From Aldehydirespirator sp965221215 (GTDB taxonomy: Bacteria > Actinomycetota > Acidimicrobiia > Acidimicrobiales > Aldehydirespiratoraceae), in contig OZ244872.1 in assembly GCA_965221215.1 (NCBI GenBank), positions 620,001 to 684,000 on the forward strand: DNA of 64,000 nucleotides, read 5' to 3'. The translations under genes were made by a program, and so were the position numbers. The notes beneath the pieces were generated by a model that was not told where the DNA came from, ran no database searches, and saw only the letters and a program-made list of their open reading frames with translations. Positions 56,551-64,000 of the stretch are shown here, piece after piece; positions within the stretch are counted from its first letter, which is position 1; each line of letters starts with the position of its first letter.

Positions 56551-57040
56551 AGTCGCCGGAGACGAGCACGGCTGCGGGGTGGAGCTGGGCTTCGGAGATC
56601 CGCTTGGCCCGCACTATCGACTTGGACAGATCCTCTACGTGGCGCACTACCAGGTACTTGATCCGCAGCGCCTCCAGCAGCGGCTCGGCCACGATTCCGT
56701 GGGGGATGCCCCAGTGCTCGGTCTCGCCCACGTCGCCCCGATACGAGCACAGCAGCGTGACCGGCACGCCGGTGCCCAGCGAGATGCGGGCGATGTACTC
56801 CGAGGCCACCCTCAGCCCGCTGTTCTCCATGATCAGTGCGGGCTTTCTGCCGCCCAGCCACGCCCCGGCGCAGATCGAGAACCCCACCCCCTCGTTGCAC
56901 ACCGGCACGTAGCGGATGTCGGGGTCGAGCTCGACCCGCTCGTGCAGCGGCCGCTGCCAGCCGTCGGGCAGCCCCGACACGAAGTCGATGCCCGCGGCCC
57001 GCAGCCCCTCGTGGGCGGCGTCGAGCGCGACCGCGGTCAT
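56534..57040 (-). CDS. Sulfopyruvate/phosphonopyruvate decarboxylase-like alpha subunit
   Basis: This 168-residue ThDP pyrimidine-binding half has GIDFVSGLPDGWQRPL, the activating Glu in VPVCNEGVGFSICAGAWLGG, LIMENSGLRVASEYIARI, and SYRGDVGETEHWG. The size and split from the beta subunit match ComD-type sulfopyruvate decarboxylase alpha. The ATG at 57040 (MTAVALD) is chosen; a GTG lies two codons upstream. A mini-ORF from the duplicated start region ends in ATGA with this start. Confidence 0.8.
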   Translation of the reverse strand: MTAVALDAAHEGLRAAGIDFVSGLPDGWQRPLHERVELDPDIRYVPVCNEGVGFSICAGAWLGGRKPALIMENSGLRVASEYIARISLGTGVPVTLLCSYRGDVGETEHWGIPHGIVAEPLLEALRIKYLVVRHVEDLSKSIVRAKRISEAQLHPAAVLVSGDCVWED

Positions 57041-57126
57041 GGCCACGGCGTCACCCAGGGGTGCCTGCGTTCCGGCGGCCGGGGCCTCGACAGGTCGAGG
57101 GCGGCGGTCATGGCCATGGCATCACC
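57033..57126. repeat. Duplicated start region of the decarboxylase alpha gene
   Basis: On the minus strand, GGGTGAYGCCRTGGCCATGACCGC occurs at both ends, offset 71 bp. The distal copy also holds the stop of the upstream nrfD-type gene. It opens a 26-codon ORF (57117 down to 57037) whose TGA overlaps the alpha ATG. Confidence 0.75.
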
Positions 57127-58102
57127 CGCCCGCCGAGTAGCGGTTGCCCGCTGGCGAAGCGATGTGCACCGGCGGGTAGATCCCCACCCGCAGGGTCAGC
57201 AGCCGCAGCCAGAACCCGCCCTCCACTAGCAATCCGCAGCACACCACCACCAGAGCGTCGCGAGGACCGGTTGCAGCCGCTCCCACCAGCGCCAGAACCG
57301 CCGGCGCCGCGGTACCGGCCCCCACCACCAGACCAACGAACAGGCGCCGGTAGCAGCCCCGCAGGAGCCGGTCGAGGCTCTCCCGCTTGCCCGGCGCATC
57401 GGTGCGGGTCAACAGATGCACCACCGTCGCGACCAGCAGCGCGCCACACAGGACGGCCAGCAGCACCATCTGGCCGGCGCTGACCGGCTTGCCCGCCAAC
57501 ACCTCGATCATCGCCACCGCCGCCACCGACATGGCCGCCGACGACAGCAGGAACTGCACCGGCACCGCAACCGAATTCCAGTAGGGGATGGAGCGGGGTC
57601 GGGCCAAGACCGCGCCCGCGTAGGTCATCACCACCACCGCCGCCGCCCCGGCGACGATCTCCAGGGCCAAGCCGGCGCCGTCGCGGCCGTGGGGGTCCCA
57701 ACCAAGTCCCGAGAACGGCTCGGCGCCGCCGATGCTCACCGCGGGCAGAACCAGCAGTCCGGCAACGGTCAAGAAGATGAGATCGGACCAGGCCCCCCAG
57801 CTGATCCAGCTGGTGCGGACGTTGGCGAAGGCCCGCCAGAACTGCAGGGGCCGGCCCAGATCAACCACCAGGATGGCCCCGCCGACCGCTATCGCCGCGA
57901 AGCTGACCACGTCGACGGTGGGGATCCCCAGCAGAGCGCCCAGACCCTCGGTCAGGTTCAGGATCCGCCCGGCCAGGAAGACTCCCCCGCCCAGACCCAT
58001 CAGCGTGAACCACACCGCATGGTTGACGTCCCACACCCGCTGGGTGCGGGCCTCCAGGCTGAACTGGTCCATGAACACGTTCTGGCCGCCCGGCGCGCCC
58101 AT
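57122..58102 (-). CDS. NrfD/DmsC-type membrane anchor subunit of a molybdopterin oxidoreductase
   Basis: This 326-residue protein has about eight hydrophobic segments: FTLMGLGGGVFLAGRI, VVSFAAIAVGGAILVVDLG, SDLIFLTVAGLLVL, IVAGAAAVVVMTYAGAVLA and others. The NrfD-type LGRPLQFWRAF motif is present. It links the electron-transfer subunit to the quinone pool. The ATG lies five bases after the Fe-S subunit stop. It is longer than a typical DmsC core and fits the NrfD/PsrC group. Confidence 0.87.
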   Translation of the reverse strand: MGAPGGQNVFMDQFSLEARTQRVWDVNHAVWFTLMGLGGGVFLAGRILNLTEGLGALLGIPTVDVVSFAAIAVGGAILVVDLGRPLQFWRAFANVRTSWISWGAWSDLIFLTVAGLLVLPAVSIGGAEPFSGLGWDPHGRDGAGLALEIVAGAAAVVVMTYAGAVLARPRSIPYWNSVAVPVQFLLSSAAMSVAAVAMIEVLAGKPVSAGQMVLLAVLCGALLVATVVHLLTRTDAPGKRESLDRLLRGCYRRLFVGLVVGAGTAAPAVLALVGAAATGPRDALVVVCCGLLVEGGFWLRLLTLRVGIYPPVHIASPAGNRYSAGG

Positions 58103-58107
58103 GGCAG

Positions 58108-58782
58108 TCACACAAGCCCCACATACTGCGTGCTCGGACGGGTCTCGGCGTCGGGCCGCAGAACCTCGCCGGGCCCGCGCTCGGCCAGATAGCGGCTCAC
58201 GTTGCTGTCGGGGTCGTCGAGATCGCCGAAAATCCGGCACTCGGCCGGGCAGGTGACCACACAGGCCGGGGTGGCCAGCGGATGCACCCCCACCTCCAGC
58301 CCGTTCTCGAGGCCGAAGTCGATCTTGTGGGCGCAGTAGGTGCACTTCGACACCGCGCCGCGCACATGGCGCTGGTGGGCGTAGGCCTCGGGCACCGACG
58401 GCTCGGGCACCTCCGGCGCGCCTGACGCGCCGGGCACCGACACCGTGCCCCGGTCCTCGAAGAAGTGCAGCGCCCCGTAGGGGCAGGCCGTCATGCACGC
58501 CCGCGAGCCGATGCACACCTCCTCGTCGGCCATCACGATGCCGTCGTCTCGGCGCCGCAGCGCCCCCGACGGGCAGGCGGTCACGCACGGCGCGTCCTCG
58601 CAGTGGTTGCACAGCACCGGCAGATAGTTGAGGGTGGCGTCGGGGAACTCGCCGGACTCCCATTCGAGCACGGGCGCGTACCAGGCGTCGAGCGGCGACT
58701 GGTTCTCGGTCTTGCAGGCCACGGTGCAGGCCTGGCAGCCGACGCAGCGGTCCGCGTCGATGACCATTCCCCAGCGGGTCAT
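58108..58782 (-). CDS. 4Fe-4S electron-transfer subunit (DmsB-like)
   Basis: This 224-residue ferredoxin subunit has four cysteine clusters: CVGCQACTVACK, CNHCEDAPCVTACPSGA, CIGSRACMTACPYGA (one position is Ser rather than Cys) and CTYCAHKI...CVVTCPAEC. It moves electrons between the molybdopterin subunit and the membrane anchor. The ATG at 58782 overlaps the end of the catalytic subunit gene (ATGA). Cys-to-Ser in the third cluster could alter that centre. Confidence 0.92.
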   Translation of the reverse strand: MTRWGMVIDADRCVGCQACTVACKTENQSPLDAWYAPVLEWESGEFPDATLNYLPVLCNHCEDAPCVTACPSGALRRRDDGIVMADEEVCIGSRACMTACPYGALHFFEDRGTVSVPGASGAPEVPEPSVPEAYAHQRHVRGAVSKCTYCAHKIDFGLENGLEVGVHPLATPACVVTCPAECRIFGDLDDPDSNVSRYLAERGPGEVLRPDAETRPSTQYVGLV

Positions 58783-61382
58783 CGCCGCCGCCCGCCCGCC
58801 GCCCCCGCCACCGGCCGCACATCGGCTGCGATGGCACAGTCCAGCGCGCCCGACACGAAGTCGATGTGCTCGACGTCGATGTTGAGCAGGGCGTTGAAGT
58901 TGACCTCGTCGCTGCTGCTCCCCGAGCTCCAGCCGCCCCCGCAGCCCTGCGTGGCCAGCACCTCGGGGTGGACCAGCTGGGTTACCCGGGCGGTGGCCGT
59001 CTGCCTGCGGCCGCCCGAGGTCTCGATCTCGACCAGATCGCCGTGGGATATGCCCCGCGCCGCCGCGGTCTTGGGGTTGATCCACACCGATCTCAGGTCG
59101 TTGTGGCGGTTCGACAGCGTCGACAGGATCGAGTTCTTGTGGGTGTGCGACAGCGCATGGTTGGGGACCTTCATGTTGGTCACGAACAGGTCGTGGGGGG
59201 CGGTGCGCTCATAGGCCGGCCCCGGCTTCCAGTCCGGCAGCGGCTGATAGTCGTCGGTCTCCCACCCAATGCCGAGCGCCTCGACGGTTCGCTCGAGGTC
59301 GGCCTTGGTGTCGATCATGAACTCGCAGTACACCTGCGCCCGGGCATCGAAGAAGGGCCGGGGATACTTCTGCTCGACCGTTTTGGCGTCGGTCCAGAGC
59401 CCGTCGGCGAGATGCCAGTCGAGGCCCTTGTCGTCGCCGAGGGTGTTGCGCAGCCAGCGGTCGCAGATCTCGAAGTACGAGTAGTGGCCGTCGGCTTCGA
59501 GTCGGTAGGGCTCGCGCATCTTGGCGATCTTGTTGAACGCCTCGTTGAAGTGCGACAGCCGCCCGGCTCGGCGCAGCAGCTCCAGATAGATCTGCATGGC
59601 GTCCACATACGGCTCGCCGGGCACCGGACCCTCGATGCACGATGGCACCACCGGCTTGGCGCCATAGGCCGCGTGGGGCGATTCGCCCGAGGCGAGATGC
59701 TGGTAGACGAGCGGGGTGAGCCGCTCCAGGTAGTGAACGTCGGGCAGCACGATGTCGGCCATGAGGGTGGTCTCCTCGAACCGGCGGCTGATGGCGGCCA
59801 CGAACGGGATCCTCTTGATGAACCGCTCCACGATCTCGGGCGGCCCGGAGGTCTTCATCATGTTGGACGAGAAGTTGATCATCATCGACGGGAACGGCGG
59901 CGCCCCGAAGAGCTCGGGCTGCTCGGAGTTGAGCAGCGAGAAGACGGTGCCGTAGGGGGCGCACGGCAGCAGCTCCCACATCTCGGTGGTGCGGGGCGCA
60001 CCGGTCGGGCGCGGCGGGTAAAGGCCCCCCACCCGGCCGCCGCCGATGAACCCCTGCGAGATCAGCCCGTCGGCGGTGGCGTTCGACGTGTACTCGAGGT
60101 TCTCGACCTTGCCGATCAGCCCCCACGGGTCGCCGAGCAGCCCGCCGGGCACGTCGATTCCGCCGATCAGGGTGGGCAGCAAGATGATGGCCAGGCCGTT
60201 GAGCATCGAATGCTTGTGGGCCGACAGCCCCCGGTACCAGGCGACGGTGGCGGGTCGGTAGGGCAGCTCCACGCCGTCGATGGTGATGGTCTGCCCGATG
60301 CAGGCCGCCTCGCCGAACTCCTTGGCCAGACGGCGCACCGTCGCGGCGGGCACGGTGGTGATCGACTCCACATACTCCGGCGTGTAGGCCCGCACATGGT
60401 CGGCGAGGATCTCGAAGCTGGGGCGGACCTCGACGCCGTCCACCTCGAAGGCGCCCCGCAGCGCAGCGCCGGCCGTGCCCGCATCGAAGGGCTGGGCGCC
60501 GTTGGTCTCGTCCCACACCAGCGGCTTGTCGCCCTCAGGGTCGCGCGCGTAGCGGCCGTCGGGCCCCACGAGGTAGGCGGCGTTGGTGGAGTTCTTGAGG
60601 AAGTCCCGGTCGTAGATGCCCAGTTCGTTGATGAGCTGATCGACCATGCCCAGGATCAGAGCGGCATCGGTGCCGGGGCGGATCGGGATCCACTCGTCGG
60701 CCACCGCGGCGGCCGAGGAGCACACCGGGTCTATCGACACCAGCTTGACGTCGTCTCGGCGCACCGACAGCTCGTGGGTGGCGTGCATCGTGTCGTAGTG
60801 CACGACCGAGCCGAACTGGGCGCCGAAGTTCAGGATGTAGCGGCTGTAGCTGGGGTCGGGGTTGCTCTCGAAGGCGTTCTGGTTCATGTACAGGATGCCG
60901 TGCACGTTGTTGCCGCAGAAGATGGCCGCCGACCAGGTGGAGTAGCCGGGCATCCCCAGCCCCGTGACCCAGGCGGCGGCCAGCGCGCCCCGCAAGTGGT
61001 AGATGTCGAAGCTGGTGTAGAGGATCTTCTCGGGGTCGTCGGCGATGGTGTCGCGCAGTTGGGCGGCGATCTCGTCGAGGGCCTCGTCCCAGCTGATCGG
61101 CACCCACTTGGGATCGATGCCCACCCCCTTGTCGGGGTTGGTGCGCCGCAGCGGGGTGGTGATGCGGTTCGGGTCGGCGAGGCCCTCGAACCCGGCGTCG
61201 CCCTTGGCGCAGGTGCGCCCGCCGTTGTGGGGATTGTCGGGGTCGCCGAGGATCTTGTCGACGGTGCCGTCGTCGTTGACGTGGGCCAGGATCCCGCAGC
61301 GGTTCATGCATATCGTGCAGGCGCTGCGAACCCAGCCATCGCCTTGGGCAGTGCCGGACCGTGAGCCGAGAACCGTCTCCAT
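58779..61382 (-). CDS. Molybdopterin oxidoreductase catalytic subunit (DMSO reductase family)
   Basis: This ~867-residue protein has the N-terminal 4Fe-4S site CTICMNRC with a later GGRTCAKGDAG, bis-MGD domains (WDEALDEIAAQLRD; FCGNNVHG, whose Cys may bind Mo; LVSIDPVCSSAA; IRPGTDAALILGM) and the C-terminal domain TNMKVPNHALSHTHKN. The substrate is unknown; thiosulfate/polysulfide, DMSO and arsenate branches share this layout. No Tat signal is visible, which suggests a cytoplasmic catalytic side. The second ATG at 61382 is chosen, six bases after GGGGAGG; the first ATG (61388) abuts that site. It is the first gene of the run down to 55748. Confidence 0.9.
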   Translation of the reverse strand: METVLGSRSGTAQGDGWVRSACTICMNRCGILAHVNDDGTVDKILGDPDNPHNGGRTCAKGDAGFEGLADPNRITTPLRRTNPDKGVGIDPKWVPISWDEALDEIAAQLRDTIADDPEKILYTSFDIYHLRGALAAAWVTGLGMPGYSTWSAAIFCGNNVHGILYMNQNAFESNPDPSYSRYILNFGAQFGSVVHYDTMHATHELSVRRDDVKLVSIDPVCSSAAAVADEWIPIRPGTDAALILGMVDQLINELGIYDRDFLKNSTNAAYLVGPDGRYARDPEGDKPLVWDETNGAQPFDAGTAGAALRGAFEVDGVEVRPSFEILADHVRAYTPEYVESITTVPAATVRRLAKEFGEAACIGQTITIDGVELPYRPATVAWYRGLSAHKHSMLNGLAIILLPTLIGGIDVPGGLLGDPWGLIGKVENLEYTSNATADGLISQGFIGGGRVGGLYPPRPTGAPRTTEMWELLPCAPYGTVFSLLNSEQPELFGAPPFPSMMINFSSNMMKTSGPPEIVERFIKRIPFVAAISRRFEETTLMADIVLPDVHYLERLTPLVYQHLASGESPHAAYGAKPVVPSCIEGPVPGEPYVDAMQIYLELLRRAGRLSHFNEAFNKIAKMREPYRLEADGHYSYFEICDRWLRNTLGDDKGLDWHLADGLWTDAKTVEQKYPRPFFDARAQVYCEFMIDTKADLERTVEALGIGWETDDYQPLPDWKPGPAYERTAPHDLFVTNMKVPNHALSHTHKNSILSTLSNRHNDLRSVWINPKTAAARGISHGDLVEIETSGGRRQTATARVTQLVHPEVLATQGCGGGWSSGSSSDEVNFNALLNIDVEHIDFVSGALDCAIAADVRPVAGAAGGRRR

Positions 61383-61400
61383 CCGCATCCTCCCCGCTAG

Positions 61401-61429
61401 CCGGTGCCAGTCGCGCTGGCCAGTACCGG
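61401..61429. promoter_or_regulatory. Inverted repeat in a divergent intergenic region
   Basis: CCGGTGCCAG, loop TCGCG, CTGGC, four extra bases and ACCGG form a nested palindrome between the divergent oxidoreductase and amidohydrolase genes. It could be an operator or a mRNA hairpin. Nothing further supports it. Confidence 0.3.
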
Positions 61430-61520
61430 CCCGGCTCGCTGCGACCTGTTGCGGCGCCAGTCTCGCGCGGGCCGACAGCGCACGCAGAACCGGCTACCTT
61501 CACCCCGCAGGAGGTATCCC

Positions 61521-62891
61521 ATGGACACACACGCCGAATCCGGGGCCGCCACGGCCATTGTCAACGCCGTCGTCTACTGCTGCGATGGGGCCTTTCGCAG
61601 CTTCAATCCCGGCACGGTGGTCTTCTGCGACGGCGTGATCGCCGCCGTCGGGGCGGACGGCGAGGTCACCGTCCCCGAGTCGGCGACGGTTATCGACGCC
61701 GGAGGCCGTCTGGCGGTGCTGCCGGGCCTGATCGACGCCCACAGCCACTCCAGCCTGCTCAAGGGCTACTCCGAGAACGCCCAGCTCATCGACTGGCTGC
61801 CCGAGTACCAGCGGGAGCACCAGGTGCTCACCCCCGAAGACGCCTACTTCGGGTACCTGGTCACCTACATGGAGTCGCTCAAAGGCGGCACCACCACCGT
61901 GATGGACATGTACCGCTTCGGCCAGCGGGGCGCTCAGGCCGCCACCGAACTGGGGATGCGGGCCCACCTCGTGCCCTACGCCGCCGATCATCCCACCAAG
62001 CACTTCTTCGAGACGCTCGAGACCAGCGAGCAGCTGATCCGCGACTGCCACGGCGCCGATGAGGGCCGCATCCGGGCCTGGGTCGGGCTCGAGCACATCA
62101 CCTACTGCTCCGAGGCGATGTTCGAGGCCGCCCGAGAGCTCGCCGACCGCTACGGGGTCAACATCCACACCCACACCAGCGAGCAGGTCGAGGAGGTGGA
62201 GGTGGTGGTCGAGCTGTTCGGCGACCGCCCGGTGAAGGTGTTCGCGCAGCGGGGGATTCTGCGGCCCGGGTCGGTGCTGGCCCACTGCGTGTGGCTCGAC
62301 GACGCCGAGATCGAGGTGCTGGCCGATACTGGCACCGGCGTGGCCCACTGCCCGGTGAGCAACATGAAGCTGGCGAGCGGCCCGGCGCCGCTGGCGCGCT
62401 TCCGGGAGGCCGGGGTGACGGCTGCGCTGGGCTCCGACGGGGGCGTCTCCAACAACTCGGTGAGCATGTGGGAGTGCATGAAGACCGGGTCGCTGCTGCA
62501 GAAGGTGACCTGCCTCGACGCCACCGCGGTGAGCGCGGCCGAGGCGCTGCGCATGGCGACCATCGAGGGCGCCCGCCTGTTGGGGATCGACCGCGAGGTC
62601 GGCTCGATCGAGGTCGGCAAACACGCCGATGTGATCACCGTCGACTTGTGGCAGCCCCACCTGATGCCGCTGGCGCTGGCCGAGGGGCACGACCCGATCC
62701 TGTGGAACCTGGTGTTTGCGGGCCGAGCCAGCGACGTGCGCGATGTGTGGGTGCAGGGTCGGCGCTGCCTGGACGACGGCGAGATTTGTCGCATCGACGA
62801 GTCGCAGGCGCTGGCCGAGGTCCACGAGCGAACCGTGGACCTGCTCCAACGCCGCAAGTCCGCGTCCGCCATCCCAATGGTCGCCGACTAG
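61521..62891 (+). CDS. Amidohydrolase of the TrzN/MtaD (SAH/MTA deaminase) group
   Basis: This 456-residue metal-dependent hydrolase has the first metal site DAHSHSSLLKG, GGTTTVMDM, the VNIHTHTSEQVEEV His, VLAHCVWLDDAE, HCPVSNMKLASG, and the catalytic Asp in ALGSDGGVSNNS. The C-terminal IGVGKHAD-like segment reads IEVGKHADVITVD. The family deaminates or dechlorinates ring compounds (S-adenosylhomocysteine, methylthioadenosine, triazines, guanine). GCAGGAGG precedes the ATG at 61521. It is divergent from the oxidoreductase operon. Confidence 0.88.
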   Translation: MDTHAESGAATAIVNAVVYCCDGAFRSFNPGTVVFCDGVIAAVGADGEVTVPESATVIDAGGRLAVLPGLIDAHSHSSLLKGYSENAQLIDWLPEYQREHQVLTPEDAYFGYLVTYMESLKGGTTTVMDMYRFGQRGAQAATELGMRAHLVPYAADHPTKHFFETLETSEQLIRDCHGADEGRIRAWVGLEHITYCSEAMFEAARELADRYGVNIHTHTSEQVEEVEVVVELFGDRPVKVFAQRGILRPGSVLAHCVWLDDAEIEVLADTGTGVAHCPVSNMKLASGPAPLARFREAGVTAALGSDGGVSNNSVSMWECMKTGSLLQKVTCLDATAVSAAEALRMATIEGARLLGIDREVGSIEVGKHADVITVDLWQPHLMPLALAEGHDPILWNLVFAGRASDVRDVWVQGRRCLDDGEICRIDESQALAEVHERTVDLLQRRKSASAIPMVAD

Positions 62892-62895
62892 CCCT

Positions 62896-62980
62896 GTGAG
62901 AAATCGCACCCTAGAGGCGTGAGAAATTGTCCCCTGGAGCCGTGAGAAATTGTGCTCTAGAAGGCTGACAATCTGTATAA
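62896..62980 (+). repeat. Second cluster of 23-bp period direct repeats
   Basis: GTGAGAAAT(C/T)(G)-type units start at 62896, 62919 and 62942, each 23 bp apart. A fourth at 62965 reads CTGACAATCTGTATAA, the unit found four times at 54258-54342. The cluster lies between the amidohydrolase stop and the tag stop. Confidence 0.75.
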
Positions 62981-62981
62981 A

Positions 62982-63003
62982 AGCCTAGCTCGCAGGCTGT
63001 TTT
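62982..63003 (+). terminator. Possible weak terminator
   Basis: The AGCCT stem, a 7-nt loop, AGGCT and then GTTTT lie about 90 bp after the amidohydrolase stop. The stem is only five base pairs, so this is tentative. Confidence 0.3.
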
Positions 63004-63025
63004 GGCCGGGACGAGCTTCAGGTGT

Positions 63026-63655
63026 TCAGACGTGGTGTGAGCGAGGGGATGGCTGGGTTTTGGGGGCGTTGCACTCGGGGCGGGCGAAGCAGCCTGCTAT
63101 GTGGTCGTTCACCAGGCCCATGGACTGCATGAAGGCGTAGACGGTGGTGGGCCCCACGAAGGTCCAGCCTCTGCGTTTGAGGTCCTTGGCCAGAGCAGTG
63201 GACTCGGGGCTGAATGCCCGTAGTGATTCCTTGTCGGTTGGCGGTGCTGGAGCGGCGGGCGGTGCCCAACTCCAGATGTAGGCCGCCAGGGAGTCGTATT
63301 CCTCGATCACCTCCAGGGCTCGGCGGGCGTTGTTGACGGCTGAGACGATCTTGCCGCGGTGGCGCACGATGCTGGCGTCGCCCAGCAGCCGCTCGATGTC
63401 TTGCGGCCCGAAGGCGGCCACGGCCGCGATGTCGAAGCCGCAGAAGGCCGCCCGGAAGTTGTCGCGCTTGCGCAGGATCGTCAGCCACGACAGTCCGGAC
63501 TGGAACCCCTCCAGGCACAGCTTCTCGAACAGCCGGTTGTCGTCGTCCACCGGGCGTCCCCATTCGGTGTCGTGGTAGGCCAGGTAGCCCTCGTCGTCGC
63601 CGGGCCACCAGCACCGCACCCGGCCGTCGGCTCCGCGCAGCGTCGCCGCGCTCAC
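63026..63655 (-). CDS. tag: DNA-3-methyladenine glycosylase I
   Basis: This 209-residue protein excises 3-methyladenine from alkylated DNA. Tag signatures are RCWWPGDDEGYLAYHDTEWG, LFEKLCLEGFQSGLSWLTIL, FDIAAVAAFG and VGPTTVYAFMQSMGLVNDH. The zinc ligands are the first Cys/His and the closing DHIAGCFARPEC. The GTG start at 63655 is used. It is a single gene in minus orientation. Confidence 0.95.
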   Translation of the reverse strand: MSAATLRGADGRVRCWWPGDDEGYLAYHDTEWGRPVDDDNRLFEKLCLEGFQSGLSWLTILRKRDNFRAAFCGFDIAAVAAFGPQDIERLLGDASIVRHRGKIVSAVNNARRALEVIEEYDSLAAYIWSWAPPAAPAPPTDKESLRAFSPESTALAKDLKRRGWTFVGPTTVYAFMQSMGLVNDHIAGCFARPECNAPKTQPSPRSHHV

Positions 63656-63789
63656 AGGGCGTCGAATGCGGCGAAACCCAGGCTCGTCATCGGCCGCCCC
63701 TCATGATCTGCGGATCGGGCGGCCACTCTATGGGGCCGAGGGTAGATGGGGAGCGCCGCCTGTCCGGGCGGCCTCTAGAGTGTTCGCCC

Positions 63790-64000
63790 GTGCAGCCCCG
63801 TGCGCTGGTGGGCGAGTTCATCGGAACGGCCTTCCTGCTGGCCGGGGTGGTCGGCTCGGGCATCATGGCCGAGCGCCTCAGCGACGATGTCGGCGTGGTG
63901 CTGCTGGCCAACTCAGTTGCCACCGCCGGCGTGCTGCTGGTCATCATCTACATGTTCGGACCCGTCTCGGGCGCACACTTCAACCCGGTGGTGACCCTGG
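63790..64000 (+). CDS. MIP/aquaporin family channel (N-terminal part, cut by window end)
   Basis: The frame starts GTG at 63790 (VQPRALVGEFIGTAFLL) and is open to the window end. Two hydrophobic segments are followed by FGPVSGAHFNPVVTL. This is the first NPA-type motif of aquaporins, here NPV. Water or small neutral solute transport is expected. Such genes often sit near arsenic-resistance genes, which cannot be checked here. Confidence 0.88.
   Translation, partial: MQPRALVGEFIGTAFLLAGVVGSGIMAERLSDDVGVVLLANSVATAGVLLVIIYMFGPVSGAHFNPVVTL

Noticed and set aside
1..64000. tRNA, rRNA or riboswitch genes
   Set aside because: No cloverleaf, rRNA-like segment or recognised riboswitch motif was seen on reading; a covariance-model scan was not possible.

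Overview
The window is high-GC DNA with frequent GTG starts. It encodes an F420-type LLM oxidoreductase, a MapB-like methionine aminopeptidase with an N-terminal extension, and S-layer-homology (SLH) domain surface proteins. This points to an actinobacterium, most likely an Acidimicrobiia-like uncultured lineage; the placement is inference from gene content, as no rRNA or other marker gene is present.

Layout. 1-2302 (minus) is the N-terminal part of a secreted protein carrying Calx-beta-like segments and an unrecognised repeated ~200-residue module. 2642-25300 is a CRISPR island. A complete type I-G (formerly I-U) locus (csb1/cas7, csb2/cas5-cas6, cas3, a short cas8-like gene, cas4-cas1 fusion, cas2) is followed by a 46-repeat array. 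A second, decayed type I-G locus comes next: cas3 tail, cas8-like gene, separate cas4 and cas1, cas2, no array. An ISL3-family element (15844-17259) splits the 45th repeat. Two oppositely oriented IS256-family elements (19661-21103 and 22729-24171) bracket cas4-cas1 of the second locus. Three copies of a cassette encoding a one-pass membrane coiled-coil protein (genes at 2776, 17585 and 24658) stand before, between and after the two loci. A diverged CRISPR repeat in inverted orientation lies upstream of csb1.

25407-37521 is mostly housekeeping and metabolic: Vsr endonuclease, methionine aminopeptidase, an S41 protease with SLH domains, a cation-efflux transporter, a Ppx/GppA phosphatase, and a minus-strand run of SPFH protein, PatB-type lyase/aminotransferase, ureohydrolase, NicX/M29-like protein and LLM oxidoreductase.

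37939-52812 encodes a 4957-residue secreted protein. It has many Calx-beta-like repeats, five copies of the module seen in the protein at the left edge, a Pro/Gly linker and SLH-like domains. It is preceded by a 17-C tract inside a 46-codon leader ORF whose stop overlaps the GTG start of the giant gene.

53001-64000 holds a class III aminotransferase, a DUF4143-type ATPase behind four 23-bp direct repeats, a probable five-gene operon on the minus strand (molybdopterin oxidoreductase subunits A, B and C, then sulfopyruvate-decarboxylase-like alpha and beta), a divergent amidohydrolase, Tag glycosylase, and the start of an aquaporin.

How the parts relate. Locus 1 looks functional for adaptation, crRNA processing and interference. 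Locus 2 could at most provide adaptation genes and a Cas8-like protein. The S41 protease and the giant protein share the same Cys-bearing SLH architecture and probably the same cell-surface anchoring. Several gene boundaries carry ~65-71 bp offset direct duplications, and a ~100-150 bp intergenic repeat recurs three times.
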